Positions 30,883-47,091 are shown, numbered from the stretch's first letter. The stretch: DNA of 64,000 nucleotides from Mesorhizobium sp. (GCA_004017275.1 SAKE01000021.1:1-64000); one strand, 5' to 3'. Numbers and translations: made by a program. Notes: generated by a model from the sequence alone, not told the origin.

Positions 30883-30908
30883 GAAAACCCCGCTTCGGCG
30901 GGGTTTTC
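30883..30908 (+). terminator. Rho-independent terminator
   Basis: gaaaaccccgcttcggcggggttttc. Confidence 0.8.
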
Positions 30909-31220
30909 TGCGTTCTGACCACACAACGGTAAAACATTCGTATTCCAGTCAACTTTTGTTTATTTGACTTTGACTGGCCTGACCGGCCGTTTGCGCTGAT
31001 CGAGCAAACAGAGGAGCCACAATGGGCGACGATCCTGCTGTTCTTCGTCATCCGCGGCGGCAACCGCCATTCGGTCGACGCCCGCATCGGCAAAGCGTTC
31101 TGACAGGGCGTTCCGACAAGGCCAAAACAAGCTGCCAGCGACCACGCGTCGCCCTTTGCCTTTGGCGCGAAACGGATTATGAAACGGCTTCAGCCAAGCT
31201 TGCGAGCGCCGGAGCCAGCC

Positions 31221-32198
31221 ATGACCGAAATCCTGCAGACCCCAAAGCTCGTCGTCGTCTTTGGCGGGTCAGGCTTTGTCGGCCGCCATGTCGTGCGCGC
31301 GCTAGCCAAGCGCGGCTATCGCATCCGCGTCGCCTGCCGGCGGCCCGACCTCGCCGGGCATCTGCAGCCGCTCGGCAATGTCGGTCAGATCCAGCCGGTG
31401 CAGGCCAATGTGCGCGTGCGCTGGTCGGTCGACCGTGCCGTGCAGGGTGCCGACCATGTCGTCAATCTGGTCGCCGTCCTGCATGAGAGCGGCCGGCAGA
31501 AGTTCCCCGCCGTGCACGAGTTCGGCGCCCGCGCGGTGGCCGAGGCCGCGCGCTCGGTTGGCGCCGGGCTGACCCATATTTCGGCGCTTGGTGCCGATCT
31601 GGAGTCGCAATCGCACTACGCACGCACCAAGGCGCTTGGCGAAAAGGCCGTCCTGGAGACGATCAAGGACGCCGTGATCTTCCGGCCGTCGATCAATTTT
31701 GGACCCGAAGACAGCTTCTTCAACCGCTTCGCCAACATGGCGCGCTATTCGCCTGTGCTGCCGCTGATCGGCGGTGGCCAGACCAAGTTCCAGCCGGTCT
31801 ATGTCGGCGACGTCGCCGAAGCGGTGGCACGCTCGGTCGACGGCAAGGTCGACGGCGGACAGATCTATGAACTGGGTGGCCCAAAAGTGCTCACCTTCAA
31901 GGAATGCATGGAAGAACTGCTCGAGGTGATCGAGCGCAAGCGCCTGCTGGTGCCGGTGCCGTGGTGGGTGGCCAACATCCAGGCATCGATCCTCGGCCTG
32001 TTGCCCAATCCGCTACTGACCAAGGACCAGGTGATGCAGCTGCGCGAGCACAACATCGTTTCCGATGCGGCGAACAAGGCAAACCGGACATTGGCCGGAC
32101 TCGGCATCCAGCCGCAATCGATCGCGACGATCGTGCCCAGTTACCTCTGGCGCTTCCGTGCCGCCGGCCAGTTCCAGCAGCGCAAACCTGCGGCTTAG
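31221..32198 (+). CDS. Complex I NDUFA9-like NAD(P)-binding (atypical SDR) protein
   Basis: KLVVVFGGSGFVGRHVVRALAKRGYRIRVACRRPD; ALGADLESQSHYARTKALGEKAV; FRPSINFGPEDSFFNRFANMARY. Confidence 0.9.
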   Translation: MTEILQTPKLVVVFGGSGFVGRHVVRALAKRGYRIRVACRRPDLAGHLQPLGNVGQIQPVQANVRVRWSVDRAVQGADHVVNLVAVLHESGRQKFPAVHEFGARAVAEAARSVGAGLTHISALGADLESQSHYARTKALGEKAVLETIKDAVIFRPSINFGPEDSFFNRFANMARYSPVLPLIGGGQTKFQPVYVGDVAEAVARSVDGKVDGGQIYELGGPKVLTFKECMEELLEVIERKRLLVPVPWWVANIQASILGLLPNPLLTKDQVMQLREHNIVSDAANKANRTLAGLGIQPQSIATIVPSYLWRFRAAGQFQQRKPAA

Positions 32199-32227
32199 TT
32201 CATTACGACAGCTTGAAGGTGTCACGC

Positions 32228-33595
32228 CTATCGCGGCGTGACCTGCATCGGCAACCCGCCTTGCGGCTGCGTGGTCAGTTTCTGTACCGGCCAGGGTTTC
32301 GTTTCGGCGGTGGTATCGAAGCGGAAGCGCGACAGCATGATGGCGAGCGCGATGATCGCCTCCTGCATGGCGAAGCTGGCGCCTATACAAACGCGCGGAC
32401 CCGCGCCAAACGGCAGATACTGGAAGCGGTCGATCTTTTCGCGATTTCCCGGATGGAAGCGCTCCGGCAGGAAGGCATTGGGTCGATCCCACAGCTTCCT
32501 ATGGCGGTGGACGACCCATGGCATCACCAGCACCGCGGCATGCTTCGGGATATAAAGATCGTTCCACATTTCCGGTTCGATCGGCTCGCGGTTGATCGAC
32601 GGTGCCGGCGGATAGAGCCTGAGTGCTTCGTCGAAAGCCGCACGCGTGAACGGCATGGCGTCCAGCCATTTCGTCGGATCGGGCTCTCGCGCCAGCACCT
32701 GGTCGATCTCCTGCTCGACCCGGTCGCGCTCCCACGGCGATTCCGCAAGGCAGTAAAGCGTCCACCCGAGCGCGCGCGCCGTCGTCTCATGACCGGCGCC
32801 GATGAAGGTGATGATGTTGTCCTCAACCTCGGCCCGCGTCAGCCCATCGGGTCCCTCGGCCTTGAGCAGCAGCGTCAAAAAATCCTGCGGCACGGCATCT
32901 GGATCGCGCTTGAATTTCTCTTCGCGCATCTTGACCGTGTCGGTCACGATCTTGCGGAAATAGGCCATGGTCTTGCGGCCGCGGATTCGGGTCAGCCGCG
33001 GCAGCCAGTCGGGCGCCCGCAACAGGTCGAGCGGGTCGACGCGGCCCATGGTCTCGAACAGGCGATCGATCTCGTTGGCGAAACTGCCAGGCTGGCCAGC
33101 GATCTCGCCGGAGAACAGCGTTTCGGCCAGGATGTCGTAGGTGAGCAGCGTCATGTCATGGGCGATGTCGGACGTGCCGCCATCTTCGTAACGGGTGACG
33201 AATTCCTGCGTGCGTTTCAACATCGGCGCGGCGAAACCAAAAATGTGGCGCGGCGTGAACACCGGCGCCATCGCCTTGCGCGACCGTTTCCAGACCTCGC
33301 CCTCGGCGGTCAGCAGACCGTCGCGCAGAATCGGCCGCAGGATCTTCTGGCGCACCGTCGCCATCTTGTAGTTCCTGGCATTGTCGACGAGCACGTGGCG
33401 GATCAAGCCGGGATCGTTGGCGATGACCAGGTGTCCACCAACGCCATTCACCGAAATCCAGGGCTCGTTGTAAGTATGCTCACCCCACAATTCGAGCGGG
33501 TTGCGGTAGACGATGCGGATCATCTCCAGCGTCGAGGGCGGCGTTGTGCGCGGCTTCGGCGCCGGGGGAACGAAGGGGGCGGGCTGGATGTCCAT
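32228..33595 (-). CDS. Cytochrome P450
   Basis: I-helix IGAGHETTARAL; ExxR; heme-binding FGAGPRVCIGASFA. Confidence 0.95.
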   Translation of the reverse strand: MDIQPAPFVPPAPKPRTTPPSTLEMIRIVYRNPLELWGEHTYNEPWISVNGVGGHLVIANDPGLIRHVLVDNARNYKMATVRQKILRPILRDGLLTAEGEVWKRSRKAMAPVFTPRHIFGFAAPMLKRTQEFVTRYEDGGTSDIAHDMTLLTYDILAETLFSGEIAGQPGSFANEIDRLFETMGRVDPLDLLRAPDWLPRLTRIRGRKTMAYFRKIVTDTVKMREEKFKRDPDAVPQDFLTLLLKAEGPDGLTRAEVEDNIITFIGAGHETTARALGWTLYCLAESPWERDRVEQEIDQVLAREPDPTKWLDAMPFTRAAFDEALRLYPPAPSINREPIEPEMWNDLYIPKHAAVLVMPWVVHRHRKLWDRPNAFLPERFHPGNREKIDRFQYLPFGAGPRVCIGASFAMQEAIIALAIMLSRFRFDTTAETKPWPVQKLTTQPQGGLPMQVTPR

Positions 33596-33800
33596 GGGCT
33601 GCTCCGCTGATACCCCAATGTAGTGGCTGGCGATGCGGGCGTCCATGTGACCGGCAGGCACATTTGCGCGACCAGGGACGTGCGGCAGGCAGTCCGTTCA
33701 GCCGATTGTGACCGCATCCTCGGCGGTGGCGCCTTGTCCGCCGCCATGCTCTGCCGTAGGTCACAGTCACCAATAGATACTGCCACCGAAGGAGCCCGCC

Positions 33801-34370
33801 TTGAAACACCAGTTGAACATCATCATCGGCAGCACGCGGCCCGGCCGCGCCGGACCGGTTTTCGCCGAGTGGCTGGAGACGTTCGCGCGCGAGCATGGAA
33901 AATTCGAGCCGGTGCTGACCGATATCGATACTTTCAGGCTTCCTGTACTGGACGAACCGCACCATCCAAGGCTTGGCAACTACCAGAACGACCATACCAA
34001 GGCCTGGTCCAAGGCTATCGATGCCGCCGATGCCTTCGTGTTCGTGGCGCCGGAATACAATTATTTCGTGGCGCCGGCGATCGTCAACGCGATCGATTAT
34101 CTTTCGCGGGAATGGAAGTACAAGCCTGCCGCCATTTTCAGTTATGGCGGCGTCTCCGGCGGCCTGCGTGCGGCGCAAGCGCTGAAGCCGCTGCTGACTT
34201 CGGTCGGTGTCATGCCGATCTCGGAGGGCGTCGCGCTGCCGATGTATCAGAAACTGCTCGACGAAAACGGCGCGTTCAACGCCAGCGAACAGGTGCGAGG
34301 CGGAGCCAAAACCATGTTCGACGAGCTGTTGCGCTGGAGCGAGGCTTTGAAGCCGATGCGGGCTGCCTGA
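33801..34370 (+). CDS. NAD(P)H-dependent FMN reductase family protein
   Basis: NIIIGSTRPGRAGPVFAEWL; FVAPEYNYFVAPAIVNAIDYLSREWKYKP. Confidence 0.9.
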   Translation: MKHQLNIIIGSTRPGRAGPVFAEWLETFAREHGKFEPVLTDIDTFRLPVLDEPHHPRLGNYQNDHTKAWSKAIDAADAFVFVAPEYNYFVAPAIVNAIDYLSREWKYKPAAIFSYGGVSGGLRAAQALKPLLTSVGVMPISEGVALPMYQKLLDENGAFNASEQVRGGAKTMFDELLRWSEALKPMRAA

Positions 34371-34461
34371 AAGCGGCGGCTTTCCACCAAAAGCGCGGCT
34401 TGCTCATGCCATAAAGAGGTGGAATGTTTGCGCAAATGAACGAGCCGGGGGGCAGTTCGAC

Positions 34462-39710
<5,249 letters not shown>

Positions 39711-39724
39711 TCTCCGATCCGTTT

Positions 39725-41194
39725 CTACGCTGGCGGGATCGTCGGCGGTGCCTCCAGCTTGCGGCCGAGGTCGACAGCGTCACGCAGCACGGCAAGATGC
39801 GAGCGAGGCCGAGCGCCGGCGGCGACCTCGATACCGGTCGCCGCCAATGACCAGTATAAGGTGTGGGTGAAGACACGGCCGAGGGAACCGCGCAGCTCGA
39901 CCTGAATATTCTCCACGCCCAGGCCGAAATTCTCCGCCATCGGCCCGGAGATCGGGTCGCCAGTCAGCCAACCGTTGCCCCTGTCGAAGATGTTGGTCCA
40001 GCGCGTCGCGGCAAACACCGCGCCATGGTGCACGGCACGTTGCGGCTTGCCTGAAGGGCTGCGCCCTTCCTGATAAAGCACAGTGCCTCCGGCCGCCGCC
40101 CCCTCGGCAATTGGCGGGCAGGCCGAGAACAACCGCTCGGCAATGCCGCGCCTGAATTCGGCGAGATTGTGCGTCACCAGAAACTCGCTGTGGGTCAGCG
40201 GGCTGCCAAGCGTGACGAAATCGCTGATCTTCCACGGCAGCGGATGGTTGGCATCCCTGGTGCGCAGCTGCCGGTAGAGCTCCCATTGATCGCGCCGGAA
40301 GCCTGAGATGTCATCCAGCCGGTTGGGCCATGCGGAGCCATTGGAAACAAGCGTCCACTTGTCGATGGCGCGGATCGCTTTCAGTCTCGCCTTGTCGCGG
40401 ATTGCTTGCAACTTTTGTGGCCTGAAATCGGCCCATAGTATCTGCAAAAGGTCATAAGCGATGATCGATCCTAGGCTGTGCGAAACCAGCACGATCCGAT
40501 CGTAGCCATCGTCCATCATGAGACCTTTCAGCAGCGTCAGGCCACGGTCACGGATCAGCGCACGCTTCTCGACCGTCGCCGCTTCCGCCCGCACATAGGC
40601 CGCGACATCGCCGAAATAGGGAAGGCCAAACCGGTCCACTGCCCAGATGATCAGCGACGCCAGGACGGTGACGAGCATGCCGGCGAGCCAGGAAATGCTG
40701 CCTTGCCAGACTGAGGTCGCGAGCGCGAGCGCCGCGCACAGGACGACGATGACGGCAACAAGCGTGACGAGATAGAGTTGGCGGGCGTCGGGAGGAATAT
40801 CAGACGGCTTGCGCCACAGCAGATTTGTCACCCAGGCAGCTAGCCGGCCCCGTGTCGTGCCCTGCGTGATGTCGGCCCAGTAAAGTTCGTAGAAATCGGT
40901 GCGACGGCCATCGACATCATAAGGCGTGGTGATGCGGCGAAGTTCGTAAGAATTTGTCCGGCTGTCGGGTGTGATCCAGCTCTGGTTGATCTTCGCGCCG
41001 GCGGGGTCGGCCGGATCGGCGACATGGGCGTAAAACGGCGCACGTGCGAGGTCATGACTCCAGACAGCCTGGACAAAGCCCCGCAGCGTGTCCATCGGCC
41101 GCTGTTCGCCCATGCCATGCACGATCACCACCGCCTGGCCAGGCTTGCGTGGCGCCTTTCCGACGGGCGGCGATGTGATGGGGTCAGGCACCAA
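39725..41194 (-). CDS. Membrane-anchored alpha/beta-hydrolase-like protein
   Basis: VVIVHGMGEQRPMDTLRGF; GxSxG-like VSHSLGSII; two TM segments (LYLVTLVAVIVVLCAALALATSVW; WLAGMLVTVLASLIIWAV). Confidence 0.65.
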   Translation of the reverse strand: MVPDPITSPPVGKAPRKPGQAVVIVHGMGEQRPMDTLRGFVQAVWSHDLARAPFYAHVADPADPAGAKINQSWITPDSRTNSYELRRITTPYDVDGRRTDFYELYWADITQGTTRGRLAAWVTNLLWRKPSDIPPDARQLYLVTLVAVIVVLCAALALATSVWQGSISWLAGMLVTVLASLIIWAVDRFGLPYFGDVAAYVRAEAATVEKRALIRDRGLTLLKGLMMDDGYDRIVLVSHSLGSIIAYDLLQILWADFRPQKLQAIRDKARLKAIRAIDKWTLVSNGSAWPNRLDDISGFRRDQWELYRQLRTRDANHPLPWKISDFVTLGSPLTHSEFLVTHNLAEFRRGIAERLFSACPPIAEGAAAGGTVLYQEGRSPSGKPQRAVHHGAVFAATRWTNIFDRGNGWLTGDPISGPMAENFGLGVENIQVELRGSLGRVFTHTLYWSLAATGIEVAAGARPRSHLAVLRDAVDLGRKLEAPPTIPPA

Positions 41195-41268
41195 CGTCTC
41201 CGCGGACGACAGTCCCGTCGGCGAGACGGGTATTCGTCATCGTAGCGCCGAAACCACCGACAAGCCAA

Positions 41269-41300
41269 GAAAAAGCCCGGCGCGAAGCCGGGCGTTTCTT
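41269..41300 (-). terminator. Hairpin between the hydrolase gene and the YCII-like gene
   Basis: gcccggc-gcgaa-gccgggc with flanking A-rich/T-rich sequence; either orientation possible. Confidence 0.55.
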
Positions 41301-41351
41301 GGTGCTGATTGCCGAGCAGTGATCCATGGCCTCGAAAGAGGGATTTCGAAC

Positions 41352-41642
41352 CTAGGCGGGTGCGAAAAGGTCCGCAAAGCCTACAAACGGCTTGAGCGGG
41401 CAATACCGCACGTTAAGCAACGCCTCGTCCACATAGGGCAAGGACTCGACGAAGCTCTTGACCTCGTCCATCGTGCTCGTCTCCATCTCCAGCACCGCGC
41501 CGCCTTCCTGCAATCCATGGATCGCACGCACGGAACCAGCCGCGATGCCCGCCCACGCAGCCAGGAGCTCTGCCCGGTGAAGCCTTGCCAGGTCGTCCGT
41601 GGCGGCATCTGGCCGCCTGGTCAATATCACGACGGTCTTCAC
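41352..41642 (-). CDS. Small YCII/muconolactone-isomerase-like (dimeric alpha/beta barrel) protein
   Basis: VKTVVILTRRPDAATDDLARLHRAELLAAWAGIAAGSVRAIHGLQEGGAVLEMET; GTG start just after the upstream stop. Confidence 0.55.
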   Translation of the reverse strand: MKTVVILTRRPDAATDDLARLHRAELLAAWAGIAAGSVRAIHGLQEGGAVLEMETSTMDEVKSFVESLPYVDEALLNVRYCPLKPFVGFADLFAPA

Positions 41643-41643
41643 G

Positions 41644-42467
41644 TCACGCTCCAATATCAACAGATTGAGGGACCGCTTCGGCGGATCGCGGGGCAAGTTG
41701 CCCGCTCGCGATATGCGCCAGCAACCCGCTTTGACCTACGGCGACATGACTGGCCAGGACGTGAGCGTCTGGATAATCCCCACCATTTTGCGACCGGAAG
41801 GGAATGAGTGCGTCATTGAAAAGACCTTCGAGGCGAAGACGCCAACCTTCCTCCGCCGCTGCCACGCCTTCGGCCGTGATGCTTCCGGTTCCGTAGACCG
41901 CATGGGTGGGCAGCACGCCCATGCCGGGGAAGAATAGCGTGCCGTGGGTGATGGGGAAGAGCAACTGCTCCAGCGGCCCGTTGATGCCTCGCGGCGAATA
42001 GTCCTTCTCCGGACCGCCGATCATCACGGACAACATTGCCCGTTTGCCCTTGAGGGCACCATCGCCGTAGCGATACTTGTTGCCGGCCTTCTTGAAGCCG
42101 TACGCGAGGCCGTATGCAAAGACGCGGTCGACCCAGCCCTTGAGGATTGCCGGCATGCCGAACCACCAAAGCGGAAACTGCAGTATCACGGCGTCAGCGG
42201 CCAGGATTTTTTCCTGTTCGACTTCGACATCCGCGGTCTGCAACCCGTTGCCATAGGCATGTTCGGACTCGGCAATGAACCCAAGCCGGCTCGGGTCGAG
42301 GCGGGACGATGTTCATCGAACGTGGCCTTCCAGTTCATGCCGTACAGGTTCGACAGCAAGACCTTGTGCCCTTGCCTCTCAAGCGTCTCGACACCGATAT
42401 TGACGAGGTGGCGGGTTAGCGATGTGGGTTCGGGTTGTGCATGAACGATCAGAACCGTCTTCTTCAT
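41644..42467 (-). pseudogene. NAD(P)H dehydrogenase (quinone)/flavodoxin-fold oxidoreductase, frameshifted
   Basis: Frame 1 MKKTVLIVHAQPEPTSLTRHLVNIGVETLERQGHKVLLSNLYGMNWKATFDEH; frame 2 RLDPSRLGFIAESEHAYGNGLQTADVEVEQEKILAADAVILQFPLWWFGMPAILKGWVDRVFAYG..., junction ~42300-42315. Confidence 0.8.
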
Positions 42468-42634
42468 GATTTCATTCTCCATTCGAGACCGCCGGGAGGA
42501 AAAGAGCCGTTTTGTGCACTCCTGTCCGATGCAGCCGGAGCGCACAGCTGGCTGCCTTTCCTCTTGGCGGTCGGAGTTTCCCTTGCCCTGAGCTATATTG
42601 GAAATTGCAAAACTATTCGGCTACCATCCAAGCC

Positions 42635-43579
42635 ATGGATAGCAAACGCCTCGACCTGAACCTGCTGATCACCCTGGAAGCGTTGCTGGTGGAGCAGAAC
42701 GTGACCAAGGCGGCCGCGCGGCTGCATCTCAGTCAACCGGCGGTCAGTGCTCAGCTCAATCGCCTCAGGCATGTGTTCGACGACCCGCTGCTTATTCCCG
42801 TGCAGCGCGGGATGACGCCGACCGCCAAGGCAATCGAACTGCTCGACCCATTGCGCCACGCCCTTGATCAGGTTCGCTCGACTGTCGCCACGAACAGAAA
42901 CTTCGACCCATCAAAGGCCAGGTTGACGGTCACCATCGCCTGCACGGACTATCTGCAGGCAGCGATTGTCAGACCGCTTGTCATGAAACTCAGGACAAGT
43001 GCGCCCGGTGTACGTGTGGCGATGCGAAATCTTGATTTGCCGCAACTGGAAGCACAGATGGGGCGCGGCGATGTCGACTTGGCGCTCATGACGCCGCAAG
43101 CTGCGCCGCTAAGTCTGCGCACGAGGCACCTGTTCGACGAGCGCTATGTGCTTATCGGCCGCCGCGACCATCCGCAGCTACACGGCCGGGTCACGGTCAA
43201 GGAATATGCTCGAATGGAGCATGTGATCGTGTCCCTGATCGGAGGCGACTTCATCACCCCGGTTGACACCGCCATGGCTGCGCTTGGACACAGTCGCAAC
43301 GTGGTGCTGTCGGCAGCTTCGTTCCTATTTGTTCCCGAGATCGTGGCCCAGTCAGACTTCGTCGCCCTGGTCCCGGAACGGCTGGTCCACGATCGGACAG
43401 ATAAGCTGAAGCTCATCGACTGCCCGTTTCCCGTGGAAGGCTTCGCGGTGGGCATGATGTGGCACGAGCGCGGTCATGGACATAGCGGCCAACGCTGGAT
43501 CCGAGAGACTATTGTCTCGATGATCAACGCCTGGACCAGCGAGCGCGGCAGTGTTGCCGCGAACGCTAATCCCCGGTGA
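42635..43579 (+). CDS. LysR family transcriptional regulator
   Basis: MDSKRLDLNLLITLEALLVEQNVTKAAARLHLSQPAVSAQLNRLRHVFDDPLLI; divergent from the frameshifted oxidoreductase. Confidence 0.93.
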   Translation: MDSKRLDLNLLITLEALLVEQNVTKAAARLHLSQPAVSAQLNRLRHVFDDPLLIPVQRGMTPTAKAIELLDPLRHALDQVRSTVATNRNFDPSKARLTVTIACTDYLQAAIVRPLVMKLRTSAPGVRVAMRNLDLPQLEAQMGRGDVDLALMTPQAAPLSLRTRHLFDERYVLIGRRDHPQLHGRVTVKEYARMEHVIVSLIGGDFITPVDTAMAALGHSRNVVLSAASFLFVPEIVAQSDFVALVPERLVHDRTDKLKLIDCPFPVEGFAVGMMWHERGHGHSGQRWIRETIVSMINAWTSERGSVAANANPR

Positions 43580-43656
43580 CGATGGAGGGCCAATCGACTT
43601 CGTGAATTCCTCGACTGCATCGCTCGTTGTGAGCCATGTTTGTCGGCCTATCCAGA

Positions 43657-45054
43657 TCAGTGATCCATGGCCTTGACGATTTCCTCGGTCATCTTCTTGG
43701 CGTCGCCGAGCAGCATCATGGTACCGTCCTTGTAGAACAGCGTGTTGTCGATGCCGGCATAGCCGGAGCCGAGCGAGCGCTTGACGAACAGGCAGGTGCG
43801 GGCCTTGTCGACGTCGAGGATCGGCATGCCGTAGATCGGCGAGGACTTGTCGTCGCGGGCGGACGGGTTGGTGACGTCGTTGGCGCCGATGACATAGGCG
43901 ACGTCGGCCTGCGCGAACTCCGAGTTGATGTCCTCGAGTTCGAACACTTCGTCGTAGGGCACGTTGGCTTCGGCGAGCAGCACGTTCATGTGGCCCGGCA
44001 TGCGGCCCGCCACGGGATGAATGGCGTACTTCACGTCGACGCCATTGGCCTTGAGCTTGTCGGCCATTTCACGCAGCGCGTGCTGCGCCTGGGCGACCGC
44101 CATGCCGTAGCCCGGCACGATGATGACTTTCTGGGCGTTCATCATCAGGTAGGCGGCATCGTCGGCAGAACCCTGCTTGACCGTGCGTTCGATGCCGTCA
44201 TCGGCGGCCACCGCTGTCTCGCCGCCGAAGCCGCCGAGGATGACGGAGATGAAGCTTCGGTTCATGCCCTTGCACATGATGTAGGACAGGATCGCGCCGG
44301 ATGAGCCGACCAGTGCACCGGTGATGATCAGCGCCAGATTGCCGAGTGTGAAGCCGAGTGCGGCCGCCGCCCAGCCCGAATAGGAATTGAGCATCGAGAC
44401 GACGACCGGCATGTCGGCGCCGCCGATCGGGATGATCAGCAGGATGCCGAGTACCAGCGAGGCCGCGACGATCAGCCAGAACACCAGCTTCGATTCGGTG
44501 GTGACCAGAAGCACGATCAGCACGATCAGCGCGATGCCGAGTGCTGCGTTTATGAAGTGGCGGCCGCCGATCATGATCGGCTTGCCCGACATGCGGCCAT
44601 CAAGCTTGAGGAAGGCAATGACCGAGCCGGTGAAGGTGATGGCGCCGATGGCGACGCCAAGGCTCATCTCGATCAGCGCCTGGGCATGGATGTCGCCATC
44701 CGTGCCGATGCCGAAGCTTTCAGGGGCATAGATGGCGGCGGCGGCCACCATGACGGCGGCAAGGCCGACCAGCGAGTGGAAAGCGGCGACCAGTTGCGGC
44801 ATCGAGGTCATGGCGATGCGGCGCGCGGTGACGGCGCCGACGCCACCGCCAATGGCGAGGCCGAGCACGATCAGGCTGAAACGGCCGGCCGACGGGGTTG
44901 CCAGCGCCAGCGTGGTGGCGATGGCGATGCCCATGCCGATCATGCCGTAGAGATTGCCCTGGCGGCTGGTGGTCGGATGCGACAGGCCGCGCAGCGCCAT
45001 GATGAACAGGACGCCGGAAACCAGATAGAGGAAGGACGCGAAGTTGGCGTTCAT
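43657..45054 (-). CDS. pntB: NAD(P) transhydrogenase subunit beta
   Basis: MIGMGIAIATTLAL, VIVPGYGMAVAQAQHALREMADKLKANGVDVKYAIHPVAGRMPGHMNVLLAEANVPYD. Confidence 0.97.
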   Translation of the reverse strand: MNANFASFLYLVSGVLFIMALRGLSHPTTSRQGNLYGMIGMGIAIATTLALATPSAGRFSLIVLGLAIGGGVGAVTARRIAMTSMPQLVAAFHSLVGLAAVMVAAAAIYAPESFGIGTDGDIHAQALIEMSLGVAIGAITFTGSVIAFLKLDGRMSGKPIMIGGRHFINAALGIALIVLIVLLVTTESKLVFWLIVAASLVLGILLIIPIGGADMPVVVSMLNSYSGWAAAALGFTLGNLALIITGALVGSSGAILSYIMCKGMNRSFISVILGGFGGETAVAADDGIERTVKQGSADDAAYLMMNAQKVIIVPGYGMAVAQAQHALREMADKLKANGVDVKYAIHPVAGRMPGHMNVLLAEANVPYDEVFELEDINSEFAQADVAYVIGANDVTNPSARDDKSSPIYGMPILDVDKARTCLFVKRSLGSGYAGIDNTLFYKDGTMMLLGDAKKMTEEIVKAMDH

Positions 45055-45060
45055 GGCGCT

Positions 45061-45489
45061 CTACTTGTCCTTCTTCTTGTACATGGCCAGCATGCGCTGG
45101 GTGACGAGGAAGCCGCCGAAGATGTTGACCGAGACCAGCATCAACGCGACGAAGCCGAAGCCGGCGGCAACGCCGGAAGCGGCGATGCCGACGGCGAGCA
45201 GCGCGCCGACGACGATGACCGAGGAGATGGCGTTGGTGACGGCCATCAGCGGTGTGTGCAAAGCGGGGGTCACCGACCAGACGACATAATAGCCGACGAA
45301 GATCGCCAGCACGAAGATGGCGAAGCGGAAGACGAAGGGATCGATGGCGCCGCCGGAGAGCGCGTGCGCGGCGTCACCCGCCGCTTCGGCACCGCCTGGA
45401 GCATTGGCCAGGTTCTGCACCGCCAGCCGAACGGCGGCGGAGGCCTGGTCGAGCTGGTCGAGGGCTTTCTGCAAGGTCCGATCCATCAC
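45061..45489 (-). CDS. pntAB: NAD(P) transhydrogenase subunit alpha part 2
   Basis: [40 protein letters not shown]. Confidence 0.95.
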   Translation of the reverse strand: MMDRTLQKALDQLDQASAAVRLAVQNLANAPGGAEAAGDAAHALSGGAIDPFVFRFAIFVLAIFVGYYVVWSVTPALHTPLMAVTNAISSVIVVGALLAVGIAASGVAAGFGFVALMLVSVNIFGGFLVTQRMLAMYKKKDK

Positions 45490-46781
45490 GCAATGCCTTT
45501 CGACTTCGACGAGGGCGACTTGGAAGCGGCCGATTTCTTGGGCGTGGCTTTCTTTGCAGCAGCGGGTTTGTCCGAGGCGTCGGCAACCATCGTCTTGGCC
45601 GGGATCGCCGCCGGCTCGACATATTGGCCCTTTGGCGGCTGCTGGTCGGCCTTCACGAACGCCGGATGAACCACCTCGCCGCCATCGGTCAGCATCGTTG
45701 CCTTGACCAGATCGTCATCGCGATTGATGGCAAGCGTTTTCGTCGTCTTGTCGACCAGCGTCTCGAGGAAGGCGAACAGGTTCTTGGCGTAAAGCAGCGA
45801 GGCGGATGCGGCGACGCGGCCGGGCACATTGAGATGGCCGACGATTTTTACGCCATTGGCCGTGGTCACCACCTGACCTGGAACCGCGCCCTCGACATTG
45901 CCACCGCGCTCGACCGCTAGGTCGACGAGCACCGAACCCGGCTTCATCGAGGCGACCATCGCCGCCGACACCAGCTTCGGCGCCGGCCGGCCGGGAATCA
46001 GCGCCGTGGTGATGACGATGTCCTGCTTGGCGATGTGCTCTGATGTGAGTGCCGCCTGCTTGGCTTGGTACTCTTTCGACATTTCCTTGGCGTAGCCGCC
46101 GGCCGTCTCGGCGGCCTTGAACTCCTCATCCTCGACCGCAAGAAACTTTGCGCCGAGCGAGGCAACCTGTTCCTTGGCGGCTGGGCGCACGTCTGTGGCG
46201 GTGACGACTGCGCCTAGCCGGCGCGCGGTGGCGATCGCCTGCAGGCCGGCAACGCCGACGCCCATAATGAAGACCTTTGCCGCCGGCACGGTGCCAGCCG
46301 CCGTCATCATCATCGGCAGTGCGCGATCATATTCCGAAGCGCCGTCGATCACTGCCTGATAGCCGGCCAAATTGGCCTGCGAGGACAAAACGTCCATCGA
46401 CTGGGCACGGGTGATGCGCGGCATGAATTCCATCGAGAAGGCGGTGACGCCGGCCTTGGCCAAGGCAGTCACGGCCGCATCGTTGCCATAGGGATCCATG
46501 ATGGCGATGACCGCCGCACCCGGCTTGTAGCCCTTCAGCTCGGCATCACCAGGCCGGCGCACCTTCAGCACCACATCGGCCTTGGCGATATCCGCAACCT
46601 TGCCGATGGCGGCGCCGGCTTTGGCGAATTCCTCGTCGGGGATGCGCGACCGCGTGCCGGCGCCGGTCTCGACCACAATATCGAAGCCCAGCGCCGCCAG
46701 CCGTTTCACCGTATCGGGCGAGGCCGCGACGCGCGGCTCGTTGGCATCGAGTTCACGAGGGATGAAAACCGTCTGTCCCAC
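45486..46781 (-). CDS. pntAA: NAD(P) transhydrogenase subunit alpha part 1
   Basis: [71 protein letters not shown] start at 46781. Confidence 0.96.
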   Translation of the reverse strand: MGQTVFIPRELDANEPRVAASPDTVKRLAALGFDIVVETGAGTRSRIPDEEFAKAGAAIGKVADIAKADVVLKVRRPGDAELKGYKPGAAVIAIMDPYGNDAAVTALAKAGVTAFSMEFMPRITRAQSMDVLSSQANLAGYQAVIDGASEYDRALPMMMTAAGTVPAAKVFIMGVGVAGLQAIATARRLGAVVTATDVRPAAKEQVASLGAKFLAVEDEEFKAAETAGGYAKEMSKEYQAKQAALTSEHIAKQDIVITTALIPGRPAPKLVSAAMVASMKPGSVLVDLAVERGGNVEGAVPGQVVTTANGVKIVGHLNVPGRVAASASLLYAKNLFAFLETLVDKTTKTLAINRDDDLVKATMLTDGGEVVHPAFVKADQQPPKGQYVEPAAIPAKTMVADASDKPAAAKKATPKKSAASKSPSSKSKGIA

Positions 46782-46866
46782 CGCATGATCCTTTCGGCCG
46801 GAAGCTATTTCCCGCAAGACGCCGGCCGGCCTCGCGGCGGCGTCGTGGACAAGGTGTCGGAAAAAT

Positions 46867-47091
46867 CTATCGGAGGATAAAGGCGCCGACGGCCATAATC
46901 AGCACGAACAGGATGGTCGCCGAGAAAAAGCCGCCCGCGAAGAAGCCGAAGGCCATCGCCAGAAGCAGGGCTCCGCAGAAAAGCGATCCGTATTTGGCCA
47001 GCATGAGAAAGCCCGCATAGGTGCGGTCATGCTCGGCATAGTCCATCTTCGCGCCCAGTTCGACAGGACCGGTCGGCGAGTGATCAGCCAT
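46867..47091 (-). CDS. aa3-type cytochrome c oxidase subunit IV-like small membrane protein
   Basis: MADHSPTGPVELGAKMDYAEHDRTYAGFLMLAKYGSLFCGALLLAMAFGFFAGGF. Confidence 0.8.
   Translation of the reverse strand: MADHSPTGPVELGAKMDYAEHDRTYAGFLMLAKYGSLFCGALLLAMAFGFFAGGFFSATILFVLIMAVGAFILR

Noticed and set aside
30943-31104. Open frame LFDFDWPDRPFALIEQTEEPQWATILLFFVIRGGNRHSVDARIGKAF
   Set aside because: Reads like a small membrane protein but no plausible start codon was found; kept out of the feature list.
31904-33610. 568-aa plus-strand ORF
   Set aside because: Antisense to the cytochrome P450 gene; no coherent domain content.
44557-45669. 370-aa plus-strand ORF
   Set aside because: Antisense to pntB/pntAB/pntAA.
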